DNA of 64,000 nucleotides from Saccharothrix australiensis (GCF_003634935.1 NZ_RBXO01000001.1:1258501-1322500); one strand, 5' to 3'. Shown: positions 17,296-26,595, numbered from the stretch's first letter. Notes: a model not told the origin generated them from the sequence alone. Made by a program: numbers and translations.

Positions 17296-18242
17296 GCTTC
17301 GAGCTGGTGGAGCTGCCCGCGCTGTCGCGGTTCACGGTCGACCGGCGCGAGCAGTTGCGCGGTGACGCGGAGCGGATCGCGCAGCTGTGGCCGAAGGCGC
17401 GGGTGCTCACCGTCGACGGGCAGGGGCGGACGCTGGTGGCCGACCGGGGGACGCGCCTGGTCGACCGGCCCGCCGTCGAGTTCGGCGACGAGCCGCCGGA
17501 CGACGCCGTCCTGCTCGGCGAGCGGGACGGCGTCGCGTACTGGGCGGTGCCGGTGGCGGGCGACGAGACCGAGGTCGCCGCGCCGGCCGGCCGCGTCTGG
17601 GCGCGACCGGAGCTGACGGACGAGCCGCAGTGGCTCGACCTGCGGACGTGCGGCGCGTTGTTGGACGACACGGGCGCCGGGCTGTTCACCTCGGCGGTGG
17701 CGTTGTTCCACTGGCACCGGTCGGCGAGGTTCTGCGCGGTGTGCGGCGGTGCCCAGGAGTCCGTGAAGTCCGGCTGGGCGCGGGTGTGCTCGCGGTGCGG
17801 GCGCGAGGAGTACCCGCGCACCGACGCCGCCGTGATCTGCCTCGTGCACGACGGCGCGGACCGGGTGCTGCTCGCCCGCGGCGAAGGCTGGCCGGCCGGG
17901 CGGTACTCGGTGCTGGCCGGGTTCGTCGAGGCGGGCGAGTCGTTGGAGGCGTGCGTGGCGCGGGAGGTCGAGGAGGAGGTCGGCGTCGAGGTCGGCGAGA
18001 TCCGCTACCTCGGCAGCCAGCCCTGGCCGTTCCCGCGGTCGCTGATGATCGGCTTCCAGGCGGTGGCGGACCCGGCCGTGCCGTTGCGGCTCGCGGACGG
18101 CGAGATCGCGCAGGCCAGGTGGGTCAGCCGGGCGGACGTGCGGCAGGCGCTGGAGGCGCCGGGCAGCGTGCCGGACCTGCTGCTCGCGCCGGGCGCGTCG
18201 ATCGCCTACCGGATGATCCAGTCCTGGGCGCTCGCGGGTTAG
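17292..18242 (+). CDS. nudC: NAD(H) pyrophosphatase NudC
   Basis: A 316-residue Nudix hydrolase that cleaves NADH, and in some bacteria removes NAD caps from RNA. It has a four-cysteine zinc ribbon (CAVCGG and CSRCGRE) before a complete Nudix box (GFVEAGE, then REVEEEVG), followed by the NudC-specific SQPWPFPRS motif. GTG 17292 overlaps the stop of the M16 partner gene, making it the third gene of the operon. Its stop codon overlaps that of the convergent NmrA gene in the shared tetranucleotide TTAG (18239-18242). Confidence 0.93.
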   Translation: MSFELVELPALSRFTVDRREQLRGDAERIAQLWPKARVLTVDGQGRTLVADRGTRLVDRPAVEFGDEPPDDAVLLGERDGVAYWAVPVAGDETEVAAPAGRVWARPELTDEPQWLDLRTCGALLDDTGAGLFTSAVALFHWHRSARFCAVCGGAQESVKSGWARVCSRCGREEYPRTDAAVICLVHDGADRVLLARGEGWPAGRYSVLAGFVEAGESLEACVAREVEEEVGVEVGEIRYLGSQPWPFPRSLMIGFQAVADPAVPLRLADGEIAQARWVSRADVRQALEAPGSVPDLLLAPGASIAYRMIQSWALAG

Positions 18243-19093
18243 AGCAGCCCGCTCCACGGCACGGTGCGCGCGACGTCCGCGTAGGTGTGCCAGGTGATCT
18301 CCGGCAGCGACGCGTGCAGCGCGGCCACGTCGACCTGCGTGCCCACCTCGGTGAAGTACCGGAACATCGCGGCCAGGTCGGCCGAGTGGCGTTCCACCAC
18401 CTCCAGCGGCGGCTGGTGGTGGTGGATCGGCCTGCCGATGGCCGCGGTGAGGGCGTCCGCCATCCGCGCCGGCGTGAGGGCTTCACCGGCGAGGTCCAGG
18501 CGCGTGCCGCCGAACCGGTCCGGCTGCTCCAGTGCCAGCACGGCGACCGCGGCGATGTCCGCGACGGCGACCAGGTGCAGGGCGCGGTCCGACGGCATGG
18601 GCAGGGCGAGGACGCCGCGCCGCAGGCCGCTGAGGGTCCACTCGCCGAACTTGTCGTCGATGAACGCGGCCGGTCCCAGGACGGTCCAGCGGACGTCACC
18701 GCCGATCAGGTGTTCCTCGACGCGCCGCTTGCTGTCGAAGTGCGGGATGCCCGTGTGCCGGTCGGCGTTGCAGGCCGAGGTGAACACGATGTGGTCGACC
18801 TCGTGCGCCGCGTCGACCAGCGCGATGCCCTGGCGGGCCTCGGTGTCCGGGTCGGAGCCGAACGGCGTCGTGACGGCGAAGACCGAGCGGACGTCGTGCA
18901 GGGCGGCCTTGAGCGTCGCGGGGTGGTCGAAGTCGCCCGCGACGACCTCCGCGCCGGCGGCCTGGAGGCGTTGGGCGGCGGGGCTTCGCGGGTCGCGGGT
19001 GAGTGCGCGGACGGCGTGCCCCCGGTCGAGGAGGAGGCGGGCGACTGCGCCGCCCTGGGCTCCGGTCGCACCGGTCACCAATGTCAGTTCCAT
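18239..19093 (-). CDS. NmrA-like NAD(P)-binding protein
   Basis: A 284-residue atypical short-chain dehydrogenase-like protein. The N-terminus has the Rossmann motif TLVTGATGAQGGAVAR, and strands such as VVAGDFDHPATL and VFAVTTPFG are typical of NmrA-type redox sensors and quinone-oxidoreductase-like proteins. A classical YxxxK catalytic pair is not evident. ATG 19093 places the Rossmann fold directly at the N-terminus. It is divergent from a MarR regulator across a short gap containing an inverted repeat, so regulation by that protein is likely. Confidence 0.82.
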   Translation of the reverse strand: MELTLVTGATGAQGGAVARLLLDRGHAVRALTRDPRSPAAQRLQAAGAEVVAGDFDHPATLKAALHDVRSVFAVTTPFGSDPDTEARQGIALVDAAHEVDHIVFTSACNADRHTGIPHFDSKRRVEEHLIGGDVRWTVLGPAAFIDDKFGEWTLSGLRRGVLALPMPSDRALHLVAVADIAAVAVLALEQPDRFGGTRLDLAGEALTPARMADALTAAIGRPIHHHQPPLEVVERHSADLAAMFRYFTEVGTQVDVAALHASLPEITWHTYADVARTVPWSGLL

Positions 19094-19102
19094 GCACAAA
19101 GG

Positions 19103-19129
19103 TTGACACTGAAAATGTTCTGAGGTCAA
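19103..19129. promoter_or_regulatory. Candidate MarR operator in divergent intergenic region
   Basis: TTGAC (19103-19107) and GTCAA (19125-19129) form an inverted repeat around an AT-rich core with GAA-aatg-TTC (19111-19120). It lies between the NmrA start (19093) and the MarR -10 TAGGAT (19139-19144), where a MarR dimer could repress both genes. Inferred from position and symmetry. Confidence 0.5.
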
Positions 19130-19151
19130 GTGAGTTGGTAGGATGGGTGAC

Positions 19152-19628
19152 GTGGTGGATCGGTATGAGGCGAGCGATTCGCTGCTGGCGTGGCTCTACG
19201 TGCAGCAGGGCGTGGACGCGGTGCGCGTCGCGATGAGCGGGCGGGTGGAGGCGGCGGCCGGCTGTTCGCTGCTCGAACACGAGGCGCTGTACCGGATCGA
19301 CATGAACGGGCGGCTGCCGATGTCCGAGCTGTCCGAGCTGCTCGCGGTGAGCCCGAGCGGTGTGACGCGGCTGGTCGAGCGGCTGGTGCGGCGCGGGTGG
19401 GTGGAGCGGTCGCAGCAACCCGACAACCGGCGGGTGGTGTACGCGGCGCTGACCGCAGAGGGGCGGCGGGTGCTCAAGGCGGCGACCGGGCCGACGTACC
19501 GGGCTGCGGTCGCCGAGGAGTTCGCCGAGCCGCTGACCGATCGCGACCTCGCCGACCTCAAGCGGATCGGGCGGAAGCTGTTGGAGGCGCACGGGAAGTG
19601 GGACGCGCAGCGGTTCGCCCCGAACTGA
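19152..19628 (+). CDS. MarR-family transcriptional regulator
   Basis: A 158-residue winged-helix regulator. The central DNA-binding region contains LSELLAVSPSGVTRLVERLV and the wing sequence VERSQQPDNRRVVYAALT. GTG 19152 is favoured because TAGGAT lies exactly 7 nt upstream; the ATG at 19143 overlaps that -10. It probably senses a small phenolic or electrophilic ligand and controls itself and the divergent NmrA-like gene, but the ligand is unknown. Confidence 0.87.
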   Translation: MVDRYEASDSLLAWLYVQQGVDAVRVAMSGRVEAAAGCSLLEHEALYRIDMNGRLPMSELSELLAVSPSGVTRLVERLVRRGWVERSQQPDNRRVVYAALTAEGRRVLKAATGPTYRAAVAEEFAEPLTDRDLADLKRIGRKLLEAHGKWDAQRFAPN

Positions 19629-19680
19629 GGTCCGGGCGCGTCGGCACGGGCCCGGCGGCCTGCGGGTGCACCGCCTCGGC

Positions 19681-19830
19681 CCCGAGGTTCCGGGCGCGTC
19701 GGCTCGGCCCCAGGGTTCCGGGCGCGTCGCCTCGGTGCCGAGGTTCCAGGTGCGTCGGCTTGGCCCCCGGTGGTGGGTGCGCCGGCTCGGGGCCGAGGTG
19801 GCGGGTGCGCCCGCCGGGCTGGGGTTCGGG
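19681..19830. repeat. Degenerate ~27-bp tandem repeat between convergent genes
   Basis: About five diverged copies built around ggttccgggcgcgtcggctc fill most of the gap between the MarR gene and jetC. This is where a downstream jetD would be expected; no coding remnant is visible. Confidence 0.7.
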
Positions 19831-19880
19831 GACGCCGGCTCGGGCGGGGTTCCGGGCGCGGCGCACCGATCCGGGCCCCG

Positions 19881-22800
19881 CTACGGGTCGATCCGGTCCA
19901 GGGCCGCCCCGTCCCACGTGGTCTGCGTGCAGGCGACGCCGCGGCCGTTCTTCGGGCGCAGCACGTCGTAGATGTGCATCCGCGGGATCTTGTCCGACAC
20001 GCCCCACCCGCTCGGCCACGTGATGACCCAGTCCATGTCCAGGTCGACCAGCAGCCCCAGCATCCGCGCGATCGTCGGGTCGTCCAGCCGCTCGAACGCC
20101 TCGTCCAGCAGCACCAGCCGCAACGGCGAGAACTCGCCGCTCACCGCGTCGTAGAACGAGGCCGCCGCCGCGAACAGGGTCACGTACGAGATCAGCCGCG
20201 TCTCGCCCGACGACAGCTGCCGCAGCCGGCGCTCGCGCGGGTTGCCGTCCGGCCCCGTGTCCGCCACGGTCACCGTGAACTGGTGCCACGTCCGGTAGTC
20301 CAGGGCCCTCGACAGGATCTCCGCGTAACCACCGGAGTGCGCGTCGCGCTCGGCCTCGATCCGCTCGGTGAACACCCGGCGCAGCACGGCGTCCTGCTCG
20401 GGGTCCCGCTCCGCGTACGGCAGGCGCACCAGCGCCAGCGCGTCGCGCGTCTCCTCCTCCAGCGCCGCCGACGGCTTCCACGCCAGCTTCACGTGCACGC
20501 CCTGGCTGGACCGCGCCCGCCCGAGCACCTCGTTCATCCGCCGGCACAGGTCCTCGGCGACCGCGATCTGACCGCGCAGCCACTCGGCGAGGTCGCGGAT
20601 GAGGTAGTCGGCGAAGATGTTCTGGTACCGCTCGTCCAGGAACCCGCGCTGCTCGGCGAGCTTCTCCGTCACCTGCCGCGCCGCGACCGCCACCGGCCGC
20701 GCGCCCTCCTCACCGGTCACGGTCACCGTCAGCAGGCCCTCGTGCTGCTCGGCCGCGATGTCGTGGCTGCCCGCCAGCGACGTCTGGAGCGCCTGGAGCT
20801 TCGTGATCACCGTCGCCTCGCCCGCGCCACGCCGGTCCGCCACCGCCAGCGCCGCGCGCACCGACTCGACGTCCGCGGGCACGTCCGGCAGCGCCGCGAC
20901 CAGCACGCCCGGCGCCCGGACGGTGGCCTGGAACTGCTCGGCGGCGCGTGCCCGCGCGTCCTGTGCCGACGACAGCTGCTCGGCGGCGGTGTCGAGCTGC
21001 GCGGACAGCTTGGCCGCCTGCTCGCGGGCGGTGGCGACGCGCTCGCGGACGCCCTTCAGCTCGTCCCTCATCTCCCGCCGCGACCGCTCCGCGGCGGACA
21101 GCTGGTCGGCGATCTCCCGCGCCTCGCCGCCGATCGCCTCGGTCAGCTCGGCCAACGTCCCCGCCTGGGTCGCGTAGTCCACGCACCGCGCCTCGGCGTC
21201 GGCCTCGGCGGCCACCCGGTCGGCCACCGCCGAGCGGTAGCGGTGGGCGGCGTCGGCCAGGTCGGCGACGGTCGACCGGCACTGCCGGCGCAGCACGTCG
21301 CCCAGGCGGTCGGCGGTGCGCTGGGCCTCCGCCGCCGCGCCCTGGGCCTGGCGGAGCCCCTCGGTGGTGGCCGGCAGGCCGGCGTCGCCCGCCTGCCGCA
21401 CGACCTCGGCCCGCGCCGCCTCGCCGCGCGCCTGCGCCCGCTCCAGGTCGGCGCGCACCTCCTCGGCCCGCCGCGCGGCCCGGTCGGCGGACTCCTGCGC
21501 GGCCTGGAGGCGGCCGTGCCTGGCCACCAGTTCGCGGTCGGCGGGGAAGCGCTCCAGGTGGGCCTCCCACCGCTCCACCAGGTCGTGCGCGGCGGCCAGC
21601 TCGGCCTCGACGCCGCCCAGGTCGGCGCGCAGCACGGCCAGCTCGTCCTCCAGCTCGGCGACGCGCCGCCGGCGGGCGGCCTCGCGGGCGCCCGCGCCGA
21701 TGAACTCGGCGGCGTCCTTGCGCCACGCGCCGGTCAGCACGCCGGCCTGCCAACGGCCGGTGCGGGACACCGCGAACGCGCCCTCGTCCAGCGAGACCGA
21801 CGCGAGCAGGGCCGCCACGACCTCGGCGGGCACCGGCGAACTCGGCTCCACCGCGGGCACCAGCACCGACGCCAGGGACGGGCCGGTCGCCGGTGCGCGC
21901 GGCACCGCGAGCACGTCCCGGTGGTCCGCGCCGGGCAGCACCTCGGCGTCGACCTCGCCGGTCGCGGTCACCCGCGCGTCGAGCAGGCCGCACGCCTCCA
22001 GCGCCGCTTCCAGGCCGGCCCGGCTCGCGTCGTCCACGTCCGGGTGGAAGTCGACCAGCCGGTAGAACGGCGAGCCCGCCGCCGGTTCCCGCTCGGCCGC
22101 CGCGGACCGCGCCCGGTCGGTCGGGCCCGAGCGCAGCGCCGCGAGTTCCGCGTCCAGGGCGTCGATCGCGCCGTGCAGCTCACCCCGCCGCCGCGCCACG
22201 CCGTGCGCGGCCTCCCGCGCCGACGCCACCAGGGGCCCGACCCACTCGCGGGCCGCCGACGCCAGGGACCGCGCCACCGACGGGTCGACCGAGGCGGGCA
22301 GCGCCAGGTCGGCCTCCGGCCGCGCCGGACCGGAGTCCCGCCACGCCCGGACGTCGTCCAGCCACCGCAGCGCGACCTCGGCCAGCTCCCGAGCCTCCTG
22401 GTCGCGCAGCGCGGCCGCCTCGGCCGCCGCCTGCCGCGCGTCCCGCGCCGTCTGCCGCAGGGCGTCGACCTCGCGCTGCGCGGCCTCCACCTCGCCCGCC
22501 CGCTGGTGCAGCGCGAGCGCCAGCGCCCCGCGCCGCCGCGCCGCCGAGGCGACCTCCGCCGCGCGGTCCGCCGCCGGCGCCAGGTCCAGGTCGGCGGGCG
22601 CGGGCGGCACCCGGCGCTCGATCGGCAGCGGCTCGGCCTCGGGGTCGGGCTTGGCGCGCACGGACTCCGTGCACACCTCGGCGTCGACTACCGCCACCGC
22701 GGGCACCACGGGCACCAGCGACTCGTCCAGCCCGGCCGCGCGCAGCTGGTGGCGCAGCGGCTCCACCAGCTCCTCCGCCGCGCCCAGGTCGTCGGCGAGG

Positions 22801-23903
22801 CGGCGCAGCAGGCGCAACACCCCGTCGACGGCGCCGTCCTCCTGGAGCCGCTGCTTGTTCGCCACGTCCAGCGCGGCGACGGCCGACGACCGCTTCTCCT
22901 GGACCAGCTTCTCGCGGGTCTGGAGGTCCTGGAGGTCGCGGAACGCCGGCAGCTCCTTCAGCGCGCCGATGGTCTCCTCGGCCCGCTGCTCGCCCGCCTC
23001 CAGCGACACCAGCGAGTGCTCGGCCGACGCCCGCTCCGCCATCGTCTCCGCCAGCGCCGCCGACAGCTTGGCCGACGAGCGCTCCAGCTTCCGCACCGCC
23101 TCCTCGGCCGTGCCCAACCGGTCCGCCGACGCGCGCAGCCCGCCGAACGCGTAGTCCGCGTACGTCTTGAGGAACGTGCCCAGCGCCGCGTCCGCCGACG
23201 ACAGCCGGACGATGTTCTCCCGGATCGACTCCAGGTCGTCGAACGACGTGGCGAGCTGCTCCACCAACGCCTGGTCCAGCGGCGGCAGCGCGTCGGACAG
23301 GATCTGCTCCAGCTGGCCCTCCAGCACCTTCAAGCCCACGTCCGGGTTGCGCAGGGTGCGTTGCAGGTGCAGCAGGTCGCCGTACCGGGCGGCCGGCACG
23401 CCGTACACGGTCTCGGCGATCTTCGCCCGGAACGCGGCTTCCTCCAGCACGTGGTCCGCGCCGATCAGGTCGCGCAGCTGCGCCGGGCCGAGCGGTGTGC
23501 GCTCCGCGCCGACCAGGGTCAGGTCGTGGCCGACCCGCCGCGGCGTGACGAACCGCCACGAGTCGGTGATGGCCTGCGAGGTCTTGGACGCCTTCACGCC
23601 GAGCCCGCAGGTCAGGTACTCGTCGTCGCGGACCAGCTCTACCCACGCGTACCCGATGCGGTTCGGCCCGCCGGCGTAGTCGTCCAGCATCAGGCGGCGC
23701 AGGCTGACCGTGTCGAAGCCCTTCGACCCGACCTGGCGCAGGTCGCCGTCCAGGCACAGCGGCAGCAGCAGCTCCAGCGTGCGCGACTTCCCGGACCCGT
23801 TGGTGCCCTGGAAGATCACGCGCCCGCCGGAGAAGTCGAACGTCTGCTCGGTGTACTGCCAGATGTTGACGATGCCGCCGCGGTGCAGCCGCCACCTGTT
23901 CAC
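19881..23903 (-). CDS. jetC: Wadjet type II SMC-like ATPase JetC (TIGR02680-like)
   Basis: A 1340-residue SMC/MukB-like protein. The N-terminal head has Walker A GTNGSGKS (residues 33-40). A very long Ala/Glu/Arg-rich coiled coil with a hinge-like break follows. The C-terminal head has the ABC signature LSSGETRLIS and Walker B LRLVLLDEAFERLDD, so ATPase residues look intact. Length and ends match TIGR02680, the JetC of Wadjet type II, which recognises and restricts plasmid DNA by loop extrusion. GTG 23903 overlaps the jetB stop. No jetD (Toprim nuclease subunit) follows: 250 bp of repeats lead to a convergent MarR gene. Confidence 0.85.
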   Translation of the reverse strand: MNRWRLHRGGIVNIWQYTEQTFDFSGGRVIFQGTNGSGKSRTLELLLPLCLDGDLRQVGSKGFDTVSLRRLMLDDYAGGPNRIGYAWVELVRDDEYLTCGLGVKASKTSQAITDSWRFVTPRRVGHDLTLVGAERTPLGPAQLRDLIGADHVLEEAAFRAKIAETVYGVPAARYGDLLHLQRTLRNPDVGLKVLEGQLEQILSDALPPLDQALVEQLATSFDDLESIRENIVRLSSADAALGTFLKTYADYAFGGLRASADRLGTAEEAVRKLERSSAKLSAALAETMAERASAEHSLVSLEAGEQRAEETIGALKELPAFRDLQDLQTREKLVQEKRSSAVAALDVANKQRLQEDGAVDGVLRLLRRLADDLGAAEELVEPLRHQLRAAGLDESLVPVVPAVAVVDAEVCTESVRAKPDPEAEPLPIERRVPPAPADLDLAPAADRAAEVASAARRRGALALALHQRAGEVEAAQREVDALRQTARDARQAAAEAAALRDQEARELAEVALRWLDDVRAWRDSGPARPEADLALPASVDPSVARSLASAAREWVGPLVASAREAAHGVARRRGELHGAIDALDAELAALRSGPTDRARSAAAEREPAAGSPFYRLVDFHPDVDDASRAGLEAALEACGLLDARVTATGEVDAEVLPGADHRDVLAVPRAPATGPSLASVLVPAVEPSSPVPAEVVAALLASVSLDEGAFAVSRTGRWQAGVLTGAWRKDAAEFIGAGAREAARRRRVAELEDELAVLRADLGGVEAELAAAHDLVERWEAHLERFPADRELVARHGRLQAAQESADRAARRAEEVRADLERAQARGEAARAEVVRQAGDAGLPATTEGLRQAQGAAAEAQRTADRLGDVLRRQCRSTVADLADAAHRYRSAVADRVAAEADAEARCVDYATQAGTLAELTEAIGGEAREIADQLSAAERSRREMRDELKGVRERVATAREQAAKLSAQLDTAAEQLSSAQDARARAAEQFQATVRAPGVLVAALPDVPADVESVRAALAVADRRGAGEATVITKLQALQTSLAGSHDIAAEQHEGLLTVTVTGEEGARPVAVAARQVTEKLAEQRGFLDERYQNIFADYLIRDLAEWLRGQIAVAEDLCRRMNEVLGRARSSQGVHVKLAWKPSAALEEETRDALALVRLPYAERDPEQDAVLRRVFTERIEAERDAHSGGYAEILSRALDYRTWHQFTVTVADTGPDGNPRERRLRQLSSGETRLISYVTLFAAAASFYDAVSGEFSPLRLVLLDEAFERLDDPTIARMLGLLVDLDMDWVITWPSGWGVSDKIPRMHIYDVLRPKNGRGVACTQTTWDGAALDRIDP

Positions 23904-25066
23904 ACGTTCTCCTCGTCGAAGAGCGACCAGCCGGGCGCCGCCGGGGCGACGGCGGGGTGCTCTACCTCGCGTTCCGGATCGCCGTCGGGCGACGGCGCCC
24001 AGCGGTGCGCGGCGGCGCACAGCGACCAGCCGTCGTCGGTGCGCGCCGCGAGTCCCATGCGGCGCAGCAGTTCCAGCACCTCGTCGGCCAACCGGTCCAG
24101 GTCGTCGGTGAACTGCTTGGACCAGGCCGCCGGGTAGTCCTCGACCAGCCGGCCGCACAGCGCGACCAGCTCCGCCCGCTCGACGGGGTGCCGCCCCGCC
24201 ACGGGCTCGCCGGCCAGCAGGTCGGGCAGCGCCAGGAGCGCGATCCGGGCCACCGTCGAGGTGCCGGGGAAGTACAGGTCGGTCAGGTAGTCCTCGGGGT
24301 CGGCCACCAGGACGCCCTCCGCGCGCGACTCCGTGCGGAGCCCGAACGACGCCTCCAGCAGCGCGGACTCCTTGCGCTGGTGGCGCCGCAGCCACTCCGC
24401 CTGCTCGCCGGGCAGGTCGGCGTAGAGCACCACGGGGTTCTCCACGAGCTTGCGCCGCACCGCGTGCTCCACGCCGCGCGGTCCGGGGCGGGCGGCCAGC
24501 TCCACCAGGTCCGCGCGGGACGACGCCTCCGCCACCGGACCGGTCAGCAACTGCCCGAGCAGGTCGGTGTCCACGGTGATCAGCGCCTCGGTCTGGAGGT
24601 CGACGGTGCCCTCGGTCTCGTGCAGCACGCCCAGCGACACGAGGTGCCGCAGCGCCGCCGCCAGCGCCCGCCGGTCGGCCACGTCGTCCACCACCTCGAT
24701 GCCCGCCTCCACCGCCGCCGCGCGGATGTCGGACACCAGGCGCGACAGCAGCGCCTGCCGGCCGATGCCGGTCAGCACGGCCAGGGTCAGCGCCAGGTAG
24801 GCGTAGCCGCGCGGCGACATGCCCAGCACGCCGCGCGAGTCGTCCGGGCCGGGACCGGCCTTGTACAGGCGCGCGAACCGCCGCTCCACCACCAGCCGGT
24901 AGCCGAGCCGGCTCGCGAACAGGTCCTGGAGGGCGAACCGGTGCCGGTAGACCAGGGTCAGCAGCTCGCCGTCCGGCCCGTCGGCGCGCAGCAACGGCCG
25001 CCGCAGCAGGGTCCGGGCGCAGCGCACCACGTTCGCGGCGTCGATCTCGGAGAGGTCGTCGAACAT
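23900..25066 (-). CDS. jetB: Wadjet type II JetB (TIGR02678/DUF2398-like)
   Basis: A 388-residue protein resembling the TIGR02678/DUF2398 family, the KITE-like (MksE-like) subunit of Wadjet type II. Family-like segments are CARTLLRRPLLRADGPDGE near the N-terminus, GYRLVVERRFARLYKAGPG, and a winged-helix-like middle with RGYAYLALTLAVL. ATG 25066 shares one base with the jetA stop (TGATG), and the end overlaps jetC, so the three subunits are translated in sequence, as expected for one complex. Confidence 0.85.
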   Translation of the reverse strand: MFDDLSEIDAANVVRCARTLLRRPLLRADGPDGELLTLVYRHRFALQDLFASRLGYRLVVERRFARLYKAGPGPDDSRGVLGMSPRGYAYLALTLAVLTGIGRQALLSRLVSDIRAAAVEAGIEVVDDVADRRALAAALRHLVSLGVLHETEGTVDLQTEALITVDTDLLGQLLTGPVAEASSRADLVELAARPGPRGVEHAVRRKLVENPVVLYADLPGEQAEWLRRHQRKESALLEASFGLRTESRAEGVLVADPEDYLTDLYFPGTSTVARIALLALPDLLAGEPVAGRHPVERAELVALCGRLVEDYPAAWSKQFTDDLDRLADEVLELLRRMGLAARTDDGWSLCAAAHRWAPSPDGDPEREVEHPAVAPAAPGWSLFDEENV

Positions 25067-26544
25067 CAGTCGAGCACCAGCGCGGAGTCGTGCAGCGTCA
25101 ACGTGCCCGCGTGCGAGCGGATGCGGGTCGACCGGCCCTCGGCGTGCGACACCGTCACCCGCAGGCCGCGCACGGGATCGGTCGCCGAGCCGGGGTCGGC
25201 CGCCGTGTCGCGCTGCGCCATCGCGAGGGTGAGCAGCTCGCACAGCACGCCCAGCGCCTCGCCGGACAGCGTGGCGGCGGCGAGGTCGGGCGCGGCGGCG
25301 GCCAGCTCGGCGACCGACGCCGCCCGGCGCTCGTCGGCCTCGCGGGCTTCGGCCAGCAGCGACTGCTCGGTCATCGGGTCGTCCAGGATCTTCGACGTGC
25401 GGCCCCGCGCGCCCCGGTCGGCCCGGCTGCGCACGCTCACCGTCACGTCGTGCACCGGGCCGTCGCGCCACGGCGTGCGCTCGTTGTCGCTGTCGTGCTC
25501 GGGCGCGGGCGAGAGGTGGCGCGCCGAGTACAGGCCGAACGCCGCCGCGTACAGCTCGTGCGCCTCGGCGCGGGTGCCGCCGTCGAACCACGCGGCGAGC
25601 TTGAGCAGCTCCGCCCGCCTGCTCGGCAGCAGGCCGCCGCCCGAGGTGGCGCGCTTCACGCTGGCCAGCAGCGAGCCGATGGCCCGCGCCGTCGCGTCGC
25701 GCAGCGCCGTCACCTGGCTCGGGCGTCCCGGCCGGTCCACGAACCAGTCGGTCAGCTCCTGCCAGTCCTCGGCCGACCGGCCGCGGGCGCGCTCCACCCG
25801 GTCGCCGAGGTCGGCCCGGCCCAGCAGGCGCAGCAGCTCGCCGCGGGCCGCCGCCAGGCCGGCCAGGGCCCGCGCGATCGCCGGGGTGTGCCGGAGCACG
25901 TCCTCCACGACCATCTGGATGTACTCGACCAGCAGGTTGCGGAACCCGGCGATCTCCTCGGGCGCGAGGTGGTGCCGGGTGACCACCTGGCCCAGGTAGG
26001 CGTAGAAGTCGCGGACCGTCGCCGCCAGCTCGGCGTGCTGGAGGAACAGCGTGGTGACCTGCTCGGCCAGCGCCTCGCGCGGCCGGCGCGCCTCGCTCAG
26101 CAGCGCCTCGGACAGGGACCGGCCCAGCGCGCCGAGGCCGCGTTCCACGGCGGGCAGCAGCTCCCTGGACACCTCGCGCGCGCCCTCCGGCACGCGCAGC
26201 AGCTCGTCCACGTCCCGCTGCACGCGCACCGCGAGCTTGGACACCTGGTAGCGCACGCTGCCGTGCTGGAACTCGGCGATGCTGGACGCGACCACCTCGC
26301 GCCTGCCCTGCACCAGATTTCCCCACTCGACCAGCTGCCTGAGCCGGTTGATCACGTTCTCGATGCGCGACTCGCCGGGCTCGACCCTGCCCTCGCGCTC
26401 CGCGCCGGCCAGCGCGCCCGCCACCTCGCCCGCCGACAGGTCGGCCAGCAGGGTGGACGTGAACAGCCGCATGATCGCCAGGTACGTGCGCTGGTGGTCG
26501 CGCGCGTCGAGGTACGCGTAGAGCTTCAGGCGGGCCGGTTCCAC
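25066..26544 (-). CDS. jetA: Wadjet type II kleisin-like JetA (TIGR02677/DUF2397-like)
   Basis: A 492-residue protein resembling TIGR02677/DUF2397, the kleisin (MksF-like) subunit that bridges the JetC heads. It begins with a winged-helix-like region (KLYAYLDARDHQRTYLAIMR) and continues with long helices (for example YAYLGQVVTRHHLAPEEI). GTG 26544 is chosen because TAGGGT lies exactly 7 nt upstream; a second GTG at 26553 would overlap the promoter. It is the first gene of the jetABC operon and is divergent from cobD. Confidence 0.84.
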   Translation of the reverse strand: MEPARLKLYAYLDARDHQRTYLAIMRLFTSTLLADLSAGEVAGALAGAEREGRVEPGESRIENVINRLRQLVEWGNLVQGRREVVASSIAEFQHGSVRYQVSKLAVRVQRDVDELLRVPEGAREVSRELLPAVERGLGALGRSLSEALLSEARRPREALAEQVTTLFLQHAELAATVRDFYAYLGQVVTRHHLAPEEIAGFRNLLVEYIQMVVEDVLRHTPAIARALAGLAAARGELLRLLGRADLGDRVERARGRSAEDWQELTDWFVDRPGRPSQVTALRDATARAIGSLLASVKRATSGGGLLPSRRAELLKLAAWFDGGTRAEAHELYAAAFGLYSARHLSPAPEHDSDNERTPWRDGPVHDVTVSVRSRADRGARGRTSKILDDPMTEQSLLAEAREADERRAASVAELAAAAPDLAAATLSGEALGVLCELLTLAMAQRDTAADPGSATDPVRGLRVTVSHAEGRSTRIRSHAGTLTLHDSALVLD

Positions 26545-26551
26545 GGGTGGC

Positions 26552-26557
26552 ACCCTA
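26552..26557 (-). promoter_or_regulatory. Leaderless -10 element for the jetABC operon
   Basis: TAGGGT on the minus strand lies 7 nt before GTG 26544. Confidence 0.55.
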
Positions 26558-26583
26558 ATGCGGGTCACCGACAGTCGCCGGGA

Positions 26584-26589
26584 TACCGT
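26584..26589 (+). promoter_or_regulatory. Leaderless -10 element for cobD
   Basis: TACCGT lies 6 nt before GTG 26596; the jetA and cobD promoters sit back to back in 51 bp. Confidence 0.5.
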
Positions 26590-26595
26590 GCCCGG

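Noticed and set aside
24450..24800. Plus-strand frames within jetB and jetA
   Set aside because: Ser/Arg/Ala-rich shadows opposite genes with clear family resemblance and coupled starts.
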